Numbered from the stretch's first letter, positions 27,704 to 37,707 are shown. The stretch: 64,000 nt of DNA from Enterococcus haemoperoxidus ATCC BAA-382 (GCF_000407165.1 NZ_KE136480.1:124001-188000), one strand, 5' to 3'. Notes: generated by a model from the letters alone, not told the origin. Numbers and translations: made by a program.

Positions 27704-29098
27704 TTAAATGAAGAAATCTTCATTTTTATGTGTGTTTATAAATTCTACTGTGAAACGTGTCCCTTTAGGTGATGCATCCGTTACATTTATTTTACCTTGA
27801 TATTTTTCAACGAGCTCTTTAACAATCGATAAGCCGATTCCTGTACCAGAAATTTCACTAGAATGTGATTGATCCACTCGATAAAAACGTTCAAATATTT
27901 TCGTTTTCTCTTCATCTGGAATCCCCATACCAGAATCTTCTATTAACAATTGAATCGTATCTTCATCTGAGAAAAGTCTAACGGTGATCGTCCCAGAAGT
28001 ATCCGTGTATTTCATAGCATTTTCCAGCAAGTTCCGAGCGATTTGATAAAAATGTTCTGCTTGTCCCTCTACAAAAATGCCTGTTTCAATTGTAATAGTG
28101 ATATCTTGTGGCATCATGACGTTCAGTTCGTCGACCGTTTGTTGTATTATCAAAGATAAATCTAGCTGTTCCATGTTAAATTGTGTATCTAATCGACCTA
28201 ACAATAACAATTTCTCTACAAGTATTTCCAGACGTTTCGATTCCTTATCGATATAATCAAGTGAAGTTGGGATCACTTGTGGATGTGACTTTCCGCGACG
28301 TTTGATCAAATTCACATGCCCACGAATTGCGGCGATCGGTGTTCTTAGCTCGTGAGAAGCGTCTGTAACGAATTGTTGCTCCCTTTTCAAATACATTCTT
28401 TGCTTCACCAGTAGCTGATTAAATGACTTCGAGATATTTTGAACTTCTTGTGGTGTTTTTGGAACCGTTAGTTGTTGTTTAGAATCTGAAACCTTTAACT
28501 GATTGATTTCTTCATCCATAACAACTAACGAACCGCTTAATTTTTTAGAAAAACGATACGTAACCAACGAACCAAGCGCAATCACAGCCAACGTGATAAA
28601 AATCGTTAACGAAAAAATACGCCCAATCAGTTCAAATTGGTTTTCCATATCCACTAGGATCGTCACTTTCGTCTCATCTTTTTGAAAACTTGTATAATAA
28701 TAAGGCTCTACCTCACTTGTCCATAAGATACGATCAAATAAAATGAACTGCTTCAATTGAGGAAACTCTTGAAATATCTCTTTGGCATCTTCAGAAGAAT
28801 ACACGACCTCACCAGAGTTTAGCTGAACATGAATAAGATAAAGAGAATCGTCACTAAATGTATCCTTCACCAGAACTTTTTGCCAATCTTTCGCTTCTTT
28901 TGCACCACTATTTTTTAAAGAATCTTCCAATAAGTGGGCTTGCTTTTCTGTTGATTCATATAGTTCTGCAGCTGTAATCCCCATAATCGCTATACTTAAA
29001 ATCAGCACAGCTGAAGTAAGTAAGCCAATAAACCGAATAGTCAATTGAAATTGTGTTGTATTTTTTCGTTGATTCAACGTCCTTTTATTATTTTTCAT
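27704..29098 (-). CDS. Sensor histidine kinase, HAMP-containing
   Basis: 464 residues. TM1 (about 24-44) and TM2 (about 163-182) flank a roughly 115-residue extracellular sensor domain. A HAMP-like linker and the H box FVTDASHELRTP with His249 follow. N box RNLLENAMKYTD and G boxes EDSGMGIP and GTGIGLSIVKEL make the ATPase complete. It overlaps the response regulator gene by 11 bases. With the PepSY lipoprotein gene it forms an envelope-sensing module. Confidence 0.88.
   Translation of the reverse strand: MKNNKRTLNQRKNTTQFQLTIRFIGLLTSAVLILSIAIMGITAAELYESTEKQAHLLEDSLKNSGAKEAKDWQKVLVKDTFSDDSLYLIHVQLNSGEVVYSSEDAKEIFQEFPQLKQFILFDRILWTSEVEPYYYTSFQKDETKVTILVDMENQFELIGRIFSLTIFITLAVIALGSLVTYRFSKKLSGSLVVMDEEINQLKVSDSKQQLTVPKTPQEVQNISKSFNQLLVKQRMYLKREQQFVTDASHELRTPIAAIRGHVNLIKRRGKSHPQVIPTSLDYIDKESKRLEILVEKLLLLGRLDTQFNMEQLDLSLIIQQTVDELNVMMPQDITITIETGIFVEGQAEHFYQIARNLLENAMKYTDTSGTITVRLFSDEDTIQLLIEDSGMGIPDEEKTKIFERFYRVDQSHSSEISGTGIGLSIVKELVEKYQGKINVTDASPKGTRFTVEFINTHKNEDFFI
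27708..27726 (-). promoter_or_regulatory. Putative response-regulator operator, copy 1
   Basis: ATGAAGAAATCTTCATTTT forms an inverted repeat (ATGAAGA-AA-TCTTCAT). It overlaps the last codons of the kinase gene and lies about 100 bp upstream of the PepSY start. It differs at one base of 19 from the motif at 29857-29875 upstream of the response regulator gene. Confidence 0.5.
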
Positions 29099-29795
29099 TG
29101 GTTAGCCTCAATACATAACCTACTCCTCGAACAGTTTGTATCAATCGGCAAGTCGGCTCATAATCCATTTTATTTCTAAGCGAACGTATATAAACATCTA
29201 CTGTATTCGTTTGACCAAAATAATCATAGCCCCAGACTGCATTCAGCAATTCGTCACGCGAAAGTACTTCTTCTGGATGCTGGATCAATTCTGCCAATAA
29301 CTCAAACTCTTTTTGAGTCAATTGAATCTCTTCACCGTATCGTTTAACTACTCGTTTGGTTAAATCTAAGGTTAAATCATCATATTGAAACAATACAGGT
29401 TGTTGTTGCAGTTTCTGTAAGTGTTCTTTGCGGCGGATAATCACTCTGATTCTAGCCAACAATTCTTCAATCTCAAATGGTTTCGTAATATAATCATCTG
29501 TGCCAGCATCCAATCCAATGATTTTATCTGTTAATTGGTCTCTGGCGGTCATCATGATGATCGGTACTTGACTATTTCTGCGAATTCTTCTGGCAACAGT
29601 AATACCATCATATTTTGGCAGCATCCAGTCTAATAAAAGCATTGTGATTTTTTCTTGATTTTGTTCATACAGCTCCAACGCTTGTTCACCATCCGTTGCG
29701 CGCAACACTTCATACCCTTCAAATCGAAGTTCTTGCGAAATAAAACTTGCTAAACTCGCTTCGTCTTCCACTAGTAAAATGACTATATCCTTCAT
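29088..29795 (-). CDS. OmpR-family response regulator
   Basis: 235 residues. The receiver domain has acidic residues in LVEDEAS, phosphoacceptor Asp56 (LLLDWMLP), and the Thr/Lys switch in MMTARD and ITKPF. The C-terminal winged helix has LTQKEFELLAELIQHP and TVDVYIRSLRNKMD. It is the first gene of the operon; a candidate promoter upstream is TTGACC and TACTCT 17 bp apart (about 29822-29850). It is probably autoregulated through the motif at 29857. Confidence 0.88.
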   Translation of the reverse strand: MKDIVILLVEDEASLASFISQELRFEGYEVLRATDGEQALELYEQNQEKITMLLLDWMLPKYDGITVARRIRRNSQVPIIMMTARDQLTDKIIGLDAGTDDYITKPFEIEELLARIRVIIRRKEHLQKLQQQPVLFQYDDLTLDLTKRVVKRYGEEIQLTQKEFELLAELIQHPEEVLSRDELLNAVWGYDYFGQTNTVDVYIRSLRNKMDYEPTCRLIQTVRGVGYVLRLTNEK

Positions 29796-29856
29796 TTTTC
29801 CACCTGCCTTTTTGTATAGAGTACCCAGTATTTAAAACAAGGTCAATCAAATCATG

Positions 29857-29875
29857 ATGAAAAAATCTTCATTTT
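29857..29875 (-). promoter_or_regulatory. Putative response-regulator operator, copy 2
   Basis: ATGAAAAAATCTTCATTTT differs at one base of 19 from the motif upstream of the PepSY gene. It lies directly upstream of the -35 region TTGACC of the response regulator gene, where an activator of the OmpR family would bind. Confidence 0.5.
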
Positions 29876-29887
29876 GTGTTTCTACGC

Positions 29888-29934
29888 AAAAAAAGAGCGT
29901 GGACAAAACTAAAGATTAGTTTTGTTTCGCGCTC
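29888..29934 (-). terminator. Terminator of the HdeD-family gene
   Basis: A long stem (GAGCG..GACAAAACTAA with its complement) has a 4-nt loop and is followed on the minus strand by seven T. A second, weaker hairpin at about 29945-29995 lies between it and the stop codon. Confidence 0.8.
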
Positions 29935-30006
29935 CAAATCCGAATAAACGGCGAGAAAAAAGCAACTCCTTCGGAAATAAGCTTTTATCTCGGCCTCTTT
30001 TAAAGA

Positions 30007-30543
30007 TTACTTAATATTACGCAATTGGAAAAATGAAACAATTTCGCCAATTCCCATAAAAATCAGAATGCCGCCAAATAATTGGAAAAGTACGAGCAAA
30101 CTGCTAAATGGATTAAACGTTAATACTAATCCGGCAATAATCAAAATCACACTATAAATCATCATCGGCATCCAGCTAACATTGACATATGTGCGTAAGT
30201 TGACTGATTGAATCGCACGAGTGACACCAACGATCACAATCACTAACCCAAGGAAAATCGGTAAAATACTTACGATTCCCTTTGCAAAAACCAGTACGAT
30301 TCCTGCAAACACTAATAAAATGATCCCACCTAGAAAACTCATTCCATAAGTTCCCGTTGCTTTTTTTACTTTAAAACCGTCATAAAGATTTAATACACCC
30401 ATAATTGCAATATAAGCAGATATAAAATAGACAGCCAATTGGAATACACTTCTTGGATTGATCAAAATCAACAACCCAAAAATCATATAAACAATTCCAC
30501 GTAAAAGTGCATACTTCCTTAATTGCTCCATAACGTTATTCAT
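30007..30543 (-). CDS. HdeD-family (DUF308) membrane protein
   Basis: The ATG at 30543 has a GGAGGGG ribosome site, so it is preferred over the in-frame ATG five codons upstream, which overlaps that site. 178 residues with six hydrophobic segments in two similar halves. GIVYMIFGLLILINP and SVILIIAGLVLTFNPF are typical of HdeD/DUF308 proteins, linked to acid or envelope stress in other bacteria. It is monocistronic, next to the PepSY two-component locus, which might control it. Confidence 0.8.
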   Translation of the reverse strand: MNNVMEQLRKYALLRGIVYMIFGLLILINPRSVFQLAVYFISAYIAIMGVLNLYDGFKVKKATGTYGMSFLGGIILLVFAGIVLVFAKGIVSILPIFLGLVIVIVGVTRAIQSVNLRTYVNVSWMPMMIYSVILIIAGLVLTFNPFSSLLVLFQLFGGILIFMGIGEIVSFFQLRNIK

Positions 30544-30669
30544 TATTATCCCCTCCATTAATGCTTTACTTGTTTTCTATTATATTGTATAGAATTTCTT
30601 TGAATAAGACGAGTAATATGGATCAGTAATTGTTATTTTTATGAATTTAGCCAGATAATAAATCGATCA

Positions 30670-30714
30670 GAAAAAGTTCCACCCATAATTAAATCTTTTG
30701 GGCGGAACTTTTTC
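30670..30714 (-). terminator. Terminator of WxL cluster 2
   Basis: The stem GAAAAAGTTCC.CC pairs with GG.GGAACTTTTTC around a 15-nt loop, 10 bp past the stop of the giant WxL gene. The U-tract is within the right arm on the minus strand. Confidence 0.75.
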
Positions 30715-30723
30715 ACATTTCTA

Positions 30724-33700
30724 TTAAGGTGTTTGTTCAACTTGCCATAAAATCGTCGCTCGATAGCCACCTGCTTGCAACACTTCCCCAGAAGGAACTT
30801 CTAACAACAAGCCGGATTCGTTTTTATCCCACTCATTACTCACGTTATATTGCCCTTTGGTTTCATGTGTTCTTTTCGCTATTGGTTGTGTCGTATTCTC
30901 AGATAAGATGACTGTTTCTGTCTCACTTACCTTGTAACGAATAGCCGTAGGTAGAATTTTGCTCGGGTCTTCTTGGCTGGTCAATGGTTTCTTTAATGTT
31001 GCTGTTAAATTCCATGCACCGCCTTTTTTGCGATTATCCCAAACGATCAATGGTTTGTCGTATTTTGCTTTTTCGACTTTTATAAACGGAATCCCTAAAG
31101 TCTTACGCCCAAAATTCAAGAAAGTTGGGGAAGATTGTACAAACAGCATCCCTTTAAATTGGTATTGAACAGTACTTTCTTCACTTGTAACAGGAATCTT
31201 CGTTTCGTTGTCTGGCTTTTTCACTAATTGATAGTTCTCAGCCTGAATAGATTCAAGTACTTTTTGGACTTCTTTTTCTTCCGTCAAATCAATCGTTGTT
31301 CCGATTACTTTATCGAAAGTGATTTTATCATGTAAAGCAGCTCCTGTTTCATCAACAAACTCTACGTTCACTTTTTGATTACTTTGAATATCGATCGTGA
31401 TTGTTTTCTTGACCGTTTCTGTTCCTCTGACCGCTTTTAATGTTGCTTTATAGCTTCCTTGTTCAGGATTTAGAGGAACTGTCGTTGACTCTACTGAAAG
31501 CGTGATATCTTTACTTGAACCTGTCGCAACGTCCCAAGCAATCGCTTCAGATTTTTTAAGAATCAGTTGATTGATTTCACTTTCAGTTAAATCTTGAAAT
31601 GGTTCTGGTCTGCTGTTGAAATCGTTCGCTGCAATATAAAGCCCTCTAGATGGCGGTGTTTCATCGATCACTTGGACTGGCACTTTGATCAACGTCGTCT
31701 TATCTGGTTGATTTGCATCGGTCATTCGCACCATTACGCTGGTTAAACCTGTGATCGAAGTATCTGGCATATCACCTTCATATTCGTATGAAGCCGTATG
31801 CCCAGGTAAGATAACTGCATCCTGAATCACTTCAGAAGCTTTTTTATTAAAGGTCGTTCCTTTTTTGATGATTTGCGGAATTGGTTTTGCCCCAAGATTA
31901 TAGACATTGATTTTCACCGCATAATCTTGTGAAGGCAATCCATTATAAGGTCCTTCTGACTCGTTAATAGCTAATAAAGAAGTGTCATAGTTTTTGATAG
32001 TTCCAGGTTCGTTGTTTAACTCTTCAGGTAATCCTGTCCTTGGAATCATCAATGGACTATTAAATTCTTTTTGACTATTGGAGATAAAGGGCATTGTAAC
32101 TTCAACACCTGTAGGATAAGTGACATAAACAGTCCCATGATCAGTTGCTGTAGGGATTTTGCTTAGTTTGTAACTCGTATTAAAATCATCTACATAATCT
32201 GGATAAATATTGAAGACTTCTGGATCAGCTTTTATTTGCATATAGGGAAGCTCATCACCAGCAAAAATCTCGTACCCTGTGTTTAATGCTTCATCTGGGG
32301 AAATATCTTTCCACGGTGCACCTAGTTGATAGGCTGAATCGACATTGGATGCGATGACTTGTCCGGCAGTGTAATTTTTGCTTTCAGAACCTGATCCCAT
32401 AAAATCATTTCCAAAGTAATTGGTTCCCCCAGAAACTCCTGTTCCGCTGTATGAACCAGCTATATATTTAGTATAATCTGATAGCCAATTTCCTCGGGAA
32501 TCTTTTAGTCGAATTGTAAATCTCTTTCCAGAAGAGGGCTGAATGTAAAAGCCGCTACTATTCCCTAATGCATAGATTGGAACTGAATCTGTATAATAAT
32601 CCGTATCCACACTTTCTAACATCGAAAAATTCTTCGTTGTATTAGAAAGGTTGTACATGTCTAACTGGACAGTGAAATTTAAATTTCGATTCAAAGATAA
32701 ATTATATACATACAGAATCTGATTTGGTTCATCTATTAGAATTTGCTTTAACTCATTTCCTTTTCGCAAAAAGTATTTAGAGGTCATTTTGGGAGCAACT
32801 CCATCATAGCCAAGTCCGCTTCCTCTAGCCCAAGCAGTCCCATAAATAGGGCTCTTATTCAGCCCAGGAATATCTGATACCCGACCTTCACCACCACTGT
32901 AAATATAGCCTCTTCCAGCACTATCTTTGATAATAAAACCTACTTCATTTTTCTGTGAAGTTACAGAAATCCCTCTTTCAGGAAAGCCCATTTTAGAACC
33001 ATTTAATGGATTCGTAATAACACCATCAGTAGAATTTAAAGGAATGTTGTTCCACCCCTCGAGCGTACTATTTCCAAATACCTGGTCTGGAAGAACCAAT
33101 ACATTAAACGTATAGGTCAACAGTTGCTCACCTAACGTTATCGTAATGGTCACTTCTTTGGAGCCTCGACTGGAATTCACAATCATTGATTTGGTGATTC
33201 GTGCATCAAGATCTTGTCCTGTCGTTAGATCCCAAGCTTTTGGGGCTAATTTCTTAGTAAGCAATTGAATAATTTGCGGAACAGTTTTCCCTTTAACTTC
33301 ACTTGCATTCAAAAACGGTAGGTAATTAAAACTCATTCCTGCTTTTGACTCTACAATAACTGTTTGATTATCTAGTGTCACTGTAATAGGGACCGGAATA
33401 ATTGTTGAAACAGCGGTATCCTTCTTATCCGTCATTTTTATATAGCCCCAGTGAAATCCTGTTTTGCTCGTATCAAACTTATTGACTGGCTCAGTCGGAT
33501 CACCTGCTGGATTCTTGACCCATTCGTAGGTGGAGCTGGCTGCTGCTGCGTCATTTAAAGACTGGTATTTTGAAAAAACATTAGCAGCATTCGTGCCCAT
33601 CGCCATGTCTTTGTTTTGATCCACTTTAAAGTAATAAGGCGATTTTACATCTGCACCGAATATCGTGACATTTCTAGTTGTGGTCGCTGATGTACCATCC

Positions 33701-35583
33701 AGCTCTACTTTAATGGTTCCAGTATAAGAACCCACTGAATTATTGACCGCAGTCGTGTCAGTAAATGACACTGGGATTGCCGCTCCTGTACTCATATTCC
33801 AAGCACTCAAATGTGCGCGTGACTGAATCATCGCGATTAGTTCTTCTTTGCTTTTCCCTTTTGTTTCATTTGGGTAAAAAAGGACTTTTGCATCAGCTTT
33901 TACCATTACTTTGTTTGTTAAAAGGGCTGTAGTATCTGCGCTTGTCACACTGATTGGAACTTTGATGATCGTCGACACATTTGCATCAGCTTTCTCGGTC
34001 ATTTTTACATAAGCCCAGTGAAATCCAACGGTCGACGTATCGAATTTGTCTATTGCTTCACCATTTTCGTTAACAAATTGATACAGCGCATTTGTCGAAG
34101 TTGCACTATTAACTGTTTGAAATTTCGCAAATAGATTAGTTGGATTTGTACCTAAAGATAATGTAGCATTTTGAGCGATAGATACAAACGGTTGCGGATT
34201 AGCACCAAACACTGTAACATTTCGTGTTGTCGTGGCTGATGTACCATTTAGCTCTACTTTGATTGTCCCGGTATAAGATCCTACAGAATCATTAAGTGTC
34301 GTTGTATCTGTAAACGATACTGGTACTGCTGCACCTGTACTCATATTCCAGGCACTCAAATGTGCGCGTGACTGAATCATCGCAATTAGTTCTTCTTTGC
34401 TTTTCCCTTTTGTTTCATTTGGATAAAAAAGGACTTTTGCATCGGCTTTTACCATTACTTTGTTTGTTAAAAGAGCTGTAGTATCTGCGCTTGTCACATT
34501 GATTGGAACTTTGATGATCGTCGACACATTTGCATTAGTTTTCTCTGTCATCTTTACATAAGCCCAGTGAAATCCAACTGTTGTAGTATCGAATTTTTCC
34601 AATGGTTCACCATTTATATCCACAAATTGATAAAGTGCATTCGTAGCTGATGTACTACTCACCGTTTGAAACTTTGTAAATAGATTGGTTGGATTGGTCC
34701 CCAAAGCAAGTGTTGTATTTTGTGCTACTGATACAAAAGCTTGCGGATCAGCACCAAACACTACCACATCTTTTTGAACTGACGCTTTTTGTTCACCTTC
34801 ACCAGTTCCGACAGTAATTTCAAAATCTGCCTTATACGTTCCGATAGAAGTTGCTGAAATAGTTGTTTTTGTAACATCAGCAGGAACAGTACTGCCATCT
34901 TCCAATTTCCATGAACGTACATTAGATTTTGTTTTTACTAACTGCTGTAGCTGCTCTTCTGTCTTATTCGCAATTTCGTTTGGATACAAAATAATTTTAC
35001 CATTCACGTTATCGACTTGAAGGGCAATTTGATTATCTAACAAAAGTGAAGTCCCTAAATCGGTAACCGTTACAGGTATAGGAACGCGAATACTCGTCAG
35101 ATTATAATTTTCGGTAATCTCTACATAAATTGTCTGAAATCCTGCTAGCTCACTGCTAGGATTAGCAGGTGTGCCATCAGCATTCACATATTCATATAAA
35201 GCACCATATTCCGGGTGCGGAATAACTCTTTCTGAAAAAAGTTTTGCGAGACCTGCTTCACTATTAAGATCTGGGAAGACTTCGTTTTGCTTCATCGTTA
35301 ACACTTTAGGTGTAGCTTTCAGTCCTTCTTCATTTTCAACTGGATCTAGCGCTCTCACTGTATAACTTTGTGTTGCCTTTTCGTTTGCTGCTTTTGAAGT
35401 ACTTGCATCAGACTCTTTATTGATTGTCTGTTTTGTCTGTTTTTTTACGCTCGTTTCAGGTTTAGCTAATATAGGATTCGTTGCGGTGAACAAAACGGTG
35501 ACAGAAAAAATGCTAAATACAGTTAGTCCGATGAGTGTCCAACGTAGTTTATTTTTAATAGGATTCTTTTTTTCATTTTCCAT
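30724..35583 (-). CDS. Giant WxL surface protein with tandem repeats
   Basis: 1619 residues. A signal/anchor segment (about 15-40) is followed by several repeat units of about 180 residues with FGADPQAFVSVAQNTTLALG, GFHWAYVKMTEK and FYPNETKGKSKEELIAMIQS. A unique central region has a Gly/Ser-rich part (GSGLGYDGVAPK), then a MucBP-like unit (VNVEFVDETGAALHDK) and a C-terminal WxL domain (WNLTATLKK and ILWQVEQTP; the second W-x-x is degenerate). It is probably a long stalked adhesin held on the wall by the WxL domain. AAAGGAG precedes the ATG. It is the last gene of cluster 2. Confidence 0.87.
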   Translation of the reverse strand: MENEKKNPIKNKLRWTLIGLTVFSIFSVTVLFTATNPILAKPETSVKKQTKQTINKESDASTSKAANEKATQSYTVRALDPVENEEGLKATPKVLTMKQNEVFPDLNSEAGLAKLFSERVIPHPEYGALYEYVNADGTPANPSSELAGFQTIYVEITENYNLTSIRVPIPVTVTDLGTSLLLDNQIALQVDNVNGKIILYPNEIANKTEEQLQQLVKTKSNVRSWKLEDGSTVPADVTKTTISATSIGTYKADFEITVGTGEGEQKASVQKDVVVFGADPQAFVSVAQNTTLALGTNPTNLFTKFQTVSSTSATNALYQFVDINGEPLEKFDTTTVGFHWAYVKMTEKTNANVSTIIKVPINVTSADTTALLTNKVMVKADAKVLFYPNETKGKSKEELIAMIQSRAHLSAWNMSTGAAVPVSFTDTTTLNDSVGSYTGTIKVELNGTSATTTRNVTVFGANPQPFVSIAQNATLSLGTNPTNLFAKFQTVNSATSTNALYQFVNENGEAIDKFDTSTVGFHWAYVKMTEKADANVSTIIKVPISVTSADTTALLTNKVMVKADAKVLFYPNETKGKSKEELIAMIQSRAHLSAWNMSTGAAIPVSFTDTTAVNNSVGSYTGTIKVELDGTSATTTRNVTIFGADVKSPYYFKVDQNKDMAMGTNAANVFSKYQSLNDAAAASSTYEWVKNPAGDPTEPVNKFDTSKTGFHWGYIKMTDKKDTAVSTIIPVPITVTLDNQTVIVESKAGMSFNYLPFLNASEVKGKTVPQIIQLLTKKLAPKAWDLTTGQDLDARITKSMIVNSSRGSKEVTITITLGEQLLTYTFNVLVLPDQVFGNSTLEGWNNIPLNSTDGVITNPLNGSKMGFPERGISVTSQKNEVGFIIKDSAGRGYIYSGGEGRVSDIPGLNKSPIYGTAWARGSGLGYDGVAPKMTSKYFLRKGNELKQILIDEPNQILYVYNLSLNRNLNFTVQLDMYNLSNTTKNFSMLESVDTDYYTDSVPIYALGNSSGFYIQPSSGKRFTIRLKDSRGNWLSDYTKYIAGSYSGTGVSGGTNYFGNDFMGSGSESKNYTAGQVIASNVDSAYQLGAPWKDISPDEALNTGYEIFAGDELPYMQIKADPEVFNIYPDYVDDFNTSYKLSKIPTATDHGTVYVTYPTGVEVTMPFISNSQKEFNSPLMIPRTGLPEELNNEPGTIKNYDTSLLAINESEGPYNGLPSQDYAVKINVYNLGAKPIPQIIKKGTTFNKKASEVIQDAVILPGHTASYEYEGDMPDTSITGLTSVMVRMTDANQPDKTTLIKVPVQVIDETPPSRGLYIAANDFNSRPEPFQDLTESEINQLILKKSEAIAWDVATGSSKDITLSVESTTVPLNPEQGSYKATLKAVRGTETVKKTITIDIQSNQKVNVEFVDETGAALHDKITFDKVIGTTIDLTEEKEVQKVLESIQAENYQLVKKPDNETKIPVTSEESTVQYQFKGMLFVQSSPTFLNFGRKTLGIPFIKVEKAKYDKPLIVWDNRKKGGAWNLTATLKKPLTSQEDPSKILPTAIRYKVSETETVILSENTTQPIAKRTHETKGQYNVSNEWDKNESGLLLEVPSGEVLQAGGYRATILWQVEQTP
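33653..34747 (-). repeat. Two adjacent near-identical repeat units inside the giant WxL gene
   Basis: Units of about 546 and 549 bp (about 34202-34747 and 33653-34201) are very similar at DNA level, encoding the same roughly 182-residue module. More divergent copies lie on both sides. Such direct repeats can expand or contract by recombination and would change the length of the surface stalk. Confidence 0.75.
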
Positions 35584-35796
35584 TTTCTTCTCCTTTCTTT
35601 ATTATTTTTGATCGTCTATCAGATACACTCTTATCGCAACACCTCCTTTGTATCGCTATCACCTATTTAGTTCAACCACTCGAACCAGATTATTGATTGG
35701 GGTATTAGAAGCGATGCCGAAGAAGAGTGTTCGTGTTGATTTACTACTGTCTATTTTAAGTTGTTCCATTTTCATGATTTTATTTCTGAAAAACGA

Positions 35797-36849
35797 CTAC
35801 TTATTCGTTTCATTTTTACTTCGTTTACGTTTTATCGTTTTATAACTCAAAATAAAGACAAATGCACCCACACATAAAATCAAAAAACACACTAGAAAAA
35901 TCAGTTTATTGCCGGTTTTATTTTCGACTAATTGCCTATTGAGACCATTCGCTTCTAACGCGTTGACCTTAAAATCTTCTATCCAAGACCATTTACCACC
36001 ATTTTTTGATGTGACATTGATTTGAGCTGAATAATCTCCTGCAGTTATGCCTTTATCCGCTAAATCAACAGGAAGATCGATCATCGAATTTGGTGCCATT
36101 CTCATTCCTTTTTTTTGATACTCAAATAACACCTTTTGTTTATTGGCTTTTCTTACTTGAATGGCTACCTCCATGCCTTCAACATAAACAGGACGGACAT
36201 TGGAAATGTTGACAAAAAAATGGCTTTTACTCTCTTTAAATGCTATGTATGTTTTATTTAGTTTTAGCTCTGGTTCTATGGGATCAGTATCACCAACTCT
36301 TACTAACATCCCAACTAAAAAAGCAAATTCGTTTACTACGACATCTTTTTTACTTTGATCCTTCGTTTTACTATCTACCACCGGCTGCAATTGAATCCCA
36401 CCTGCTATCAAACCTACGGACGTCTCTTTAGGTAAAGAAATCATTAAGTCGACCTGCGTACTACCTTTAGAAGGGATCGCTACTTTTTTGGGCCCCTTGA
36501 CGATGTTGATAAAATCATTTGTCAAAGATGAGTCTTCTTTTAAATCATTTGGTCCATATTCAACCTTACCGATGCTATTGGTTTTTGCAGTATTTAACCG
36601 AACTTCTACTGTTAACTCTTTCGGTAATGAATTGTATAATTTTAGGGATACTTTTTGTTCTTGTCCTGGCTTCATTTGGAGATCAAAATAACCTAGGTTC
36701 TTGTTTTTTTGGTTTTCTGGATATAAAACTTCATACGACAATCCACCAATCAAATTCTCCACATCTTGTTTAGCAAAACCTTTACTGGGATCAAAGAATA
36801 ATGCAAGGTAAAACAGGACTAGTAATACGCAGGTAAGATGTTTTTTCAT
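35797..36849 (-). CDS. WxL-interacting protein (DUF916/DUF3324), cluster 2, second copy
   Basis: 350 residues. A signal peptide (about 1-26) is followed by the DUF916 region starting GGLSYEVLYPENQ and GYFDLQMKPGQEQKVSLKLYN, the DUF3324 region with GMRMAPNSMIDLPVDL, a C-terminal transmembrane helix (about 312-334) and a short basic tail. It should bind a WxL protein, most simply the giant WxL product encoded just downstream. The cluster has two DUF916 genes, so the WxL partners may be specific. Confidence 0.88.
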   Translation of the reverse strand: MKKHLTCVLLVLFYLALFFDPSKGFAKQDVENLIGGLSYEVLYPENQKNKNLGYFDLQMKPGQEQKVSLKLYNSLPKELTVEVRLNTAKTNSIGKVEYGPNDLKEDSSLTNDFINIVKGPKKVAIPSKGSTQVDLMISLPKETSVGLIAGGIQLQPVVDSKTKDQSKKDVVVNEFAFLVGMLVRVGDTDPIEPELKLNKTYIAFKESKSHFFVNISNVRPVYVEGMEVAIQVRKANKQKVLFEYQKKGMRMAPNSMIDLPVDLADKGITAGDYSAQINVTSKNGGKWSWIEDFKVNALEANGLNRQLVENKTGNKLIFLVCFLILCVGAFVFILSYKTIKRKRSKNETNK

Positions 36850-36984
36850 CTACGGATCCCTCTCTCTTTGTAAAAATAAAAATTTGTTTTTAAGTAGTAT
36901 CTATTAATTCTGTGAACAACTTATAACAATAACTGTCAACCAACCTATTTACTTATTTATAGAAACACATGACCAAGCTATTTC

Positions 36985-37707
36985 TTAGTATGTGTTGTCA
37001 AGACTCCAGTTCACGCTACCTTTAAATGCTTTACCAGCAGCGCCAGTACCTGTAGTTACAGTTAATTTAGTATCAGTTAGTTTTGTAGCAAATCCGCCTT
37101 TAACAGCATCTGCTTGTGTTTTAGCAATGATGTTTGTTGCAGTTGTATTGCCAGCTTCCAATGTTACGTTTTTACCTACAACGATATTGTTAGGATCAGC
37201 AAGAGTACCTAAGTTTCCTTCAATCGGATTTGGCAAGAAGTCATTTGTATCTGGATCAACTTCACCAATATCATAAGATTGTGGATCGCCTAAAGTAAAC
37301 GTTAATTTTGATGGCAATTCTGTAGCTGAGCTATCTTTAGAGACTAATTTAGACAATGTCGCGCTAACTTTCCAAGCAGACGTTGTTACAGCTCTTGTTC
37401 CTTCGCCGCCAGTTTCAGTACCTTGTCTGTCATCATTTACGACAACATATTGATCTCCGGCTACAGTATTGCTATATGTAGCAATATTCGCTGTTGCTGC
37501 TTGACGACCAAAATCAAATTTAGATGGTGTCCATACCAATGCTAAGTTATCTTTAAATGGTCCAGGTCCAGGTTTTACTGGTCCGTCAGTATCAAAACGA
37601 ATCCCCAAATCTGTTTGCTCACTGCCAACTTCTTCTGCATTCGCAGGTTTTGCAAAAATCAGCAATGCTGATGAAGCAAGTAATGTTGTAAATAGTATTT
37701 TTTTCAA
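36985..37707 (-). CDS. WxL-domain surface protein, cluster 2
   Basis: 240 residues. A signal peptide (about 1-24) is followed by a Pro/Gly linker (GPVKPGPGP) and a WxL domain with AWKVSATLSKL as the first motif and FKGSVNWSLDNTY as the last, so the C-terminal motif is WSL. Wall association is non-covalent. It lies between the small membrane protein genes and the second DUF916 gene. Confidence 0.88.
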   Translation of the reverse strand: MKKILFTTLLASSALLIFAKPANAEEVGSEQTDLGIRFDTDGPVKPGPGPFKDNLALVWTPSKFDFGRQAATANIATYSNTVAGDQYVVVNDDRQGTETGGEGTRAVTTSAWKVSATLSKLVSKDSSATELPSKLTFTLGDPQSYDIGEVDPDTNDFLPNPIEGNLGTLADPNNIVVGKNVTLEAGNTTATNIIAKTQADAVKGGFATKLTDTKLTVTTGTGAAGKAFKGSVNWSLDNTY

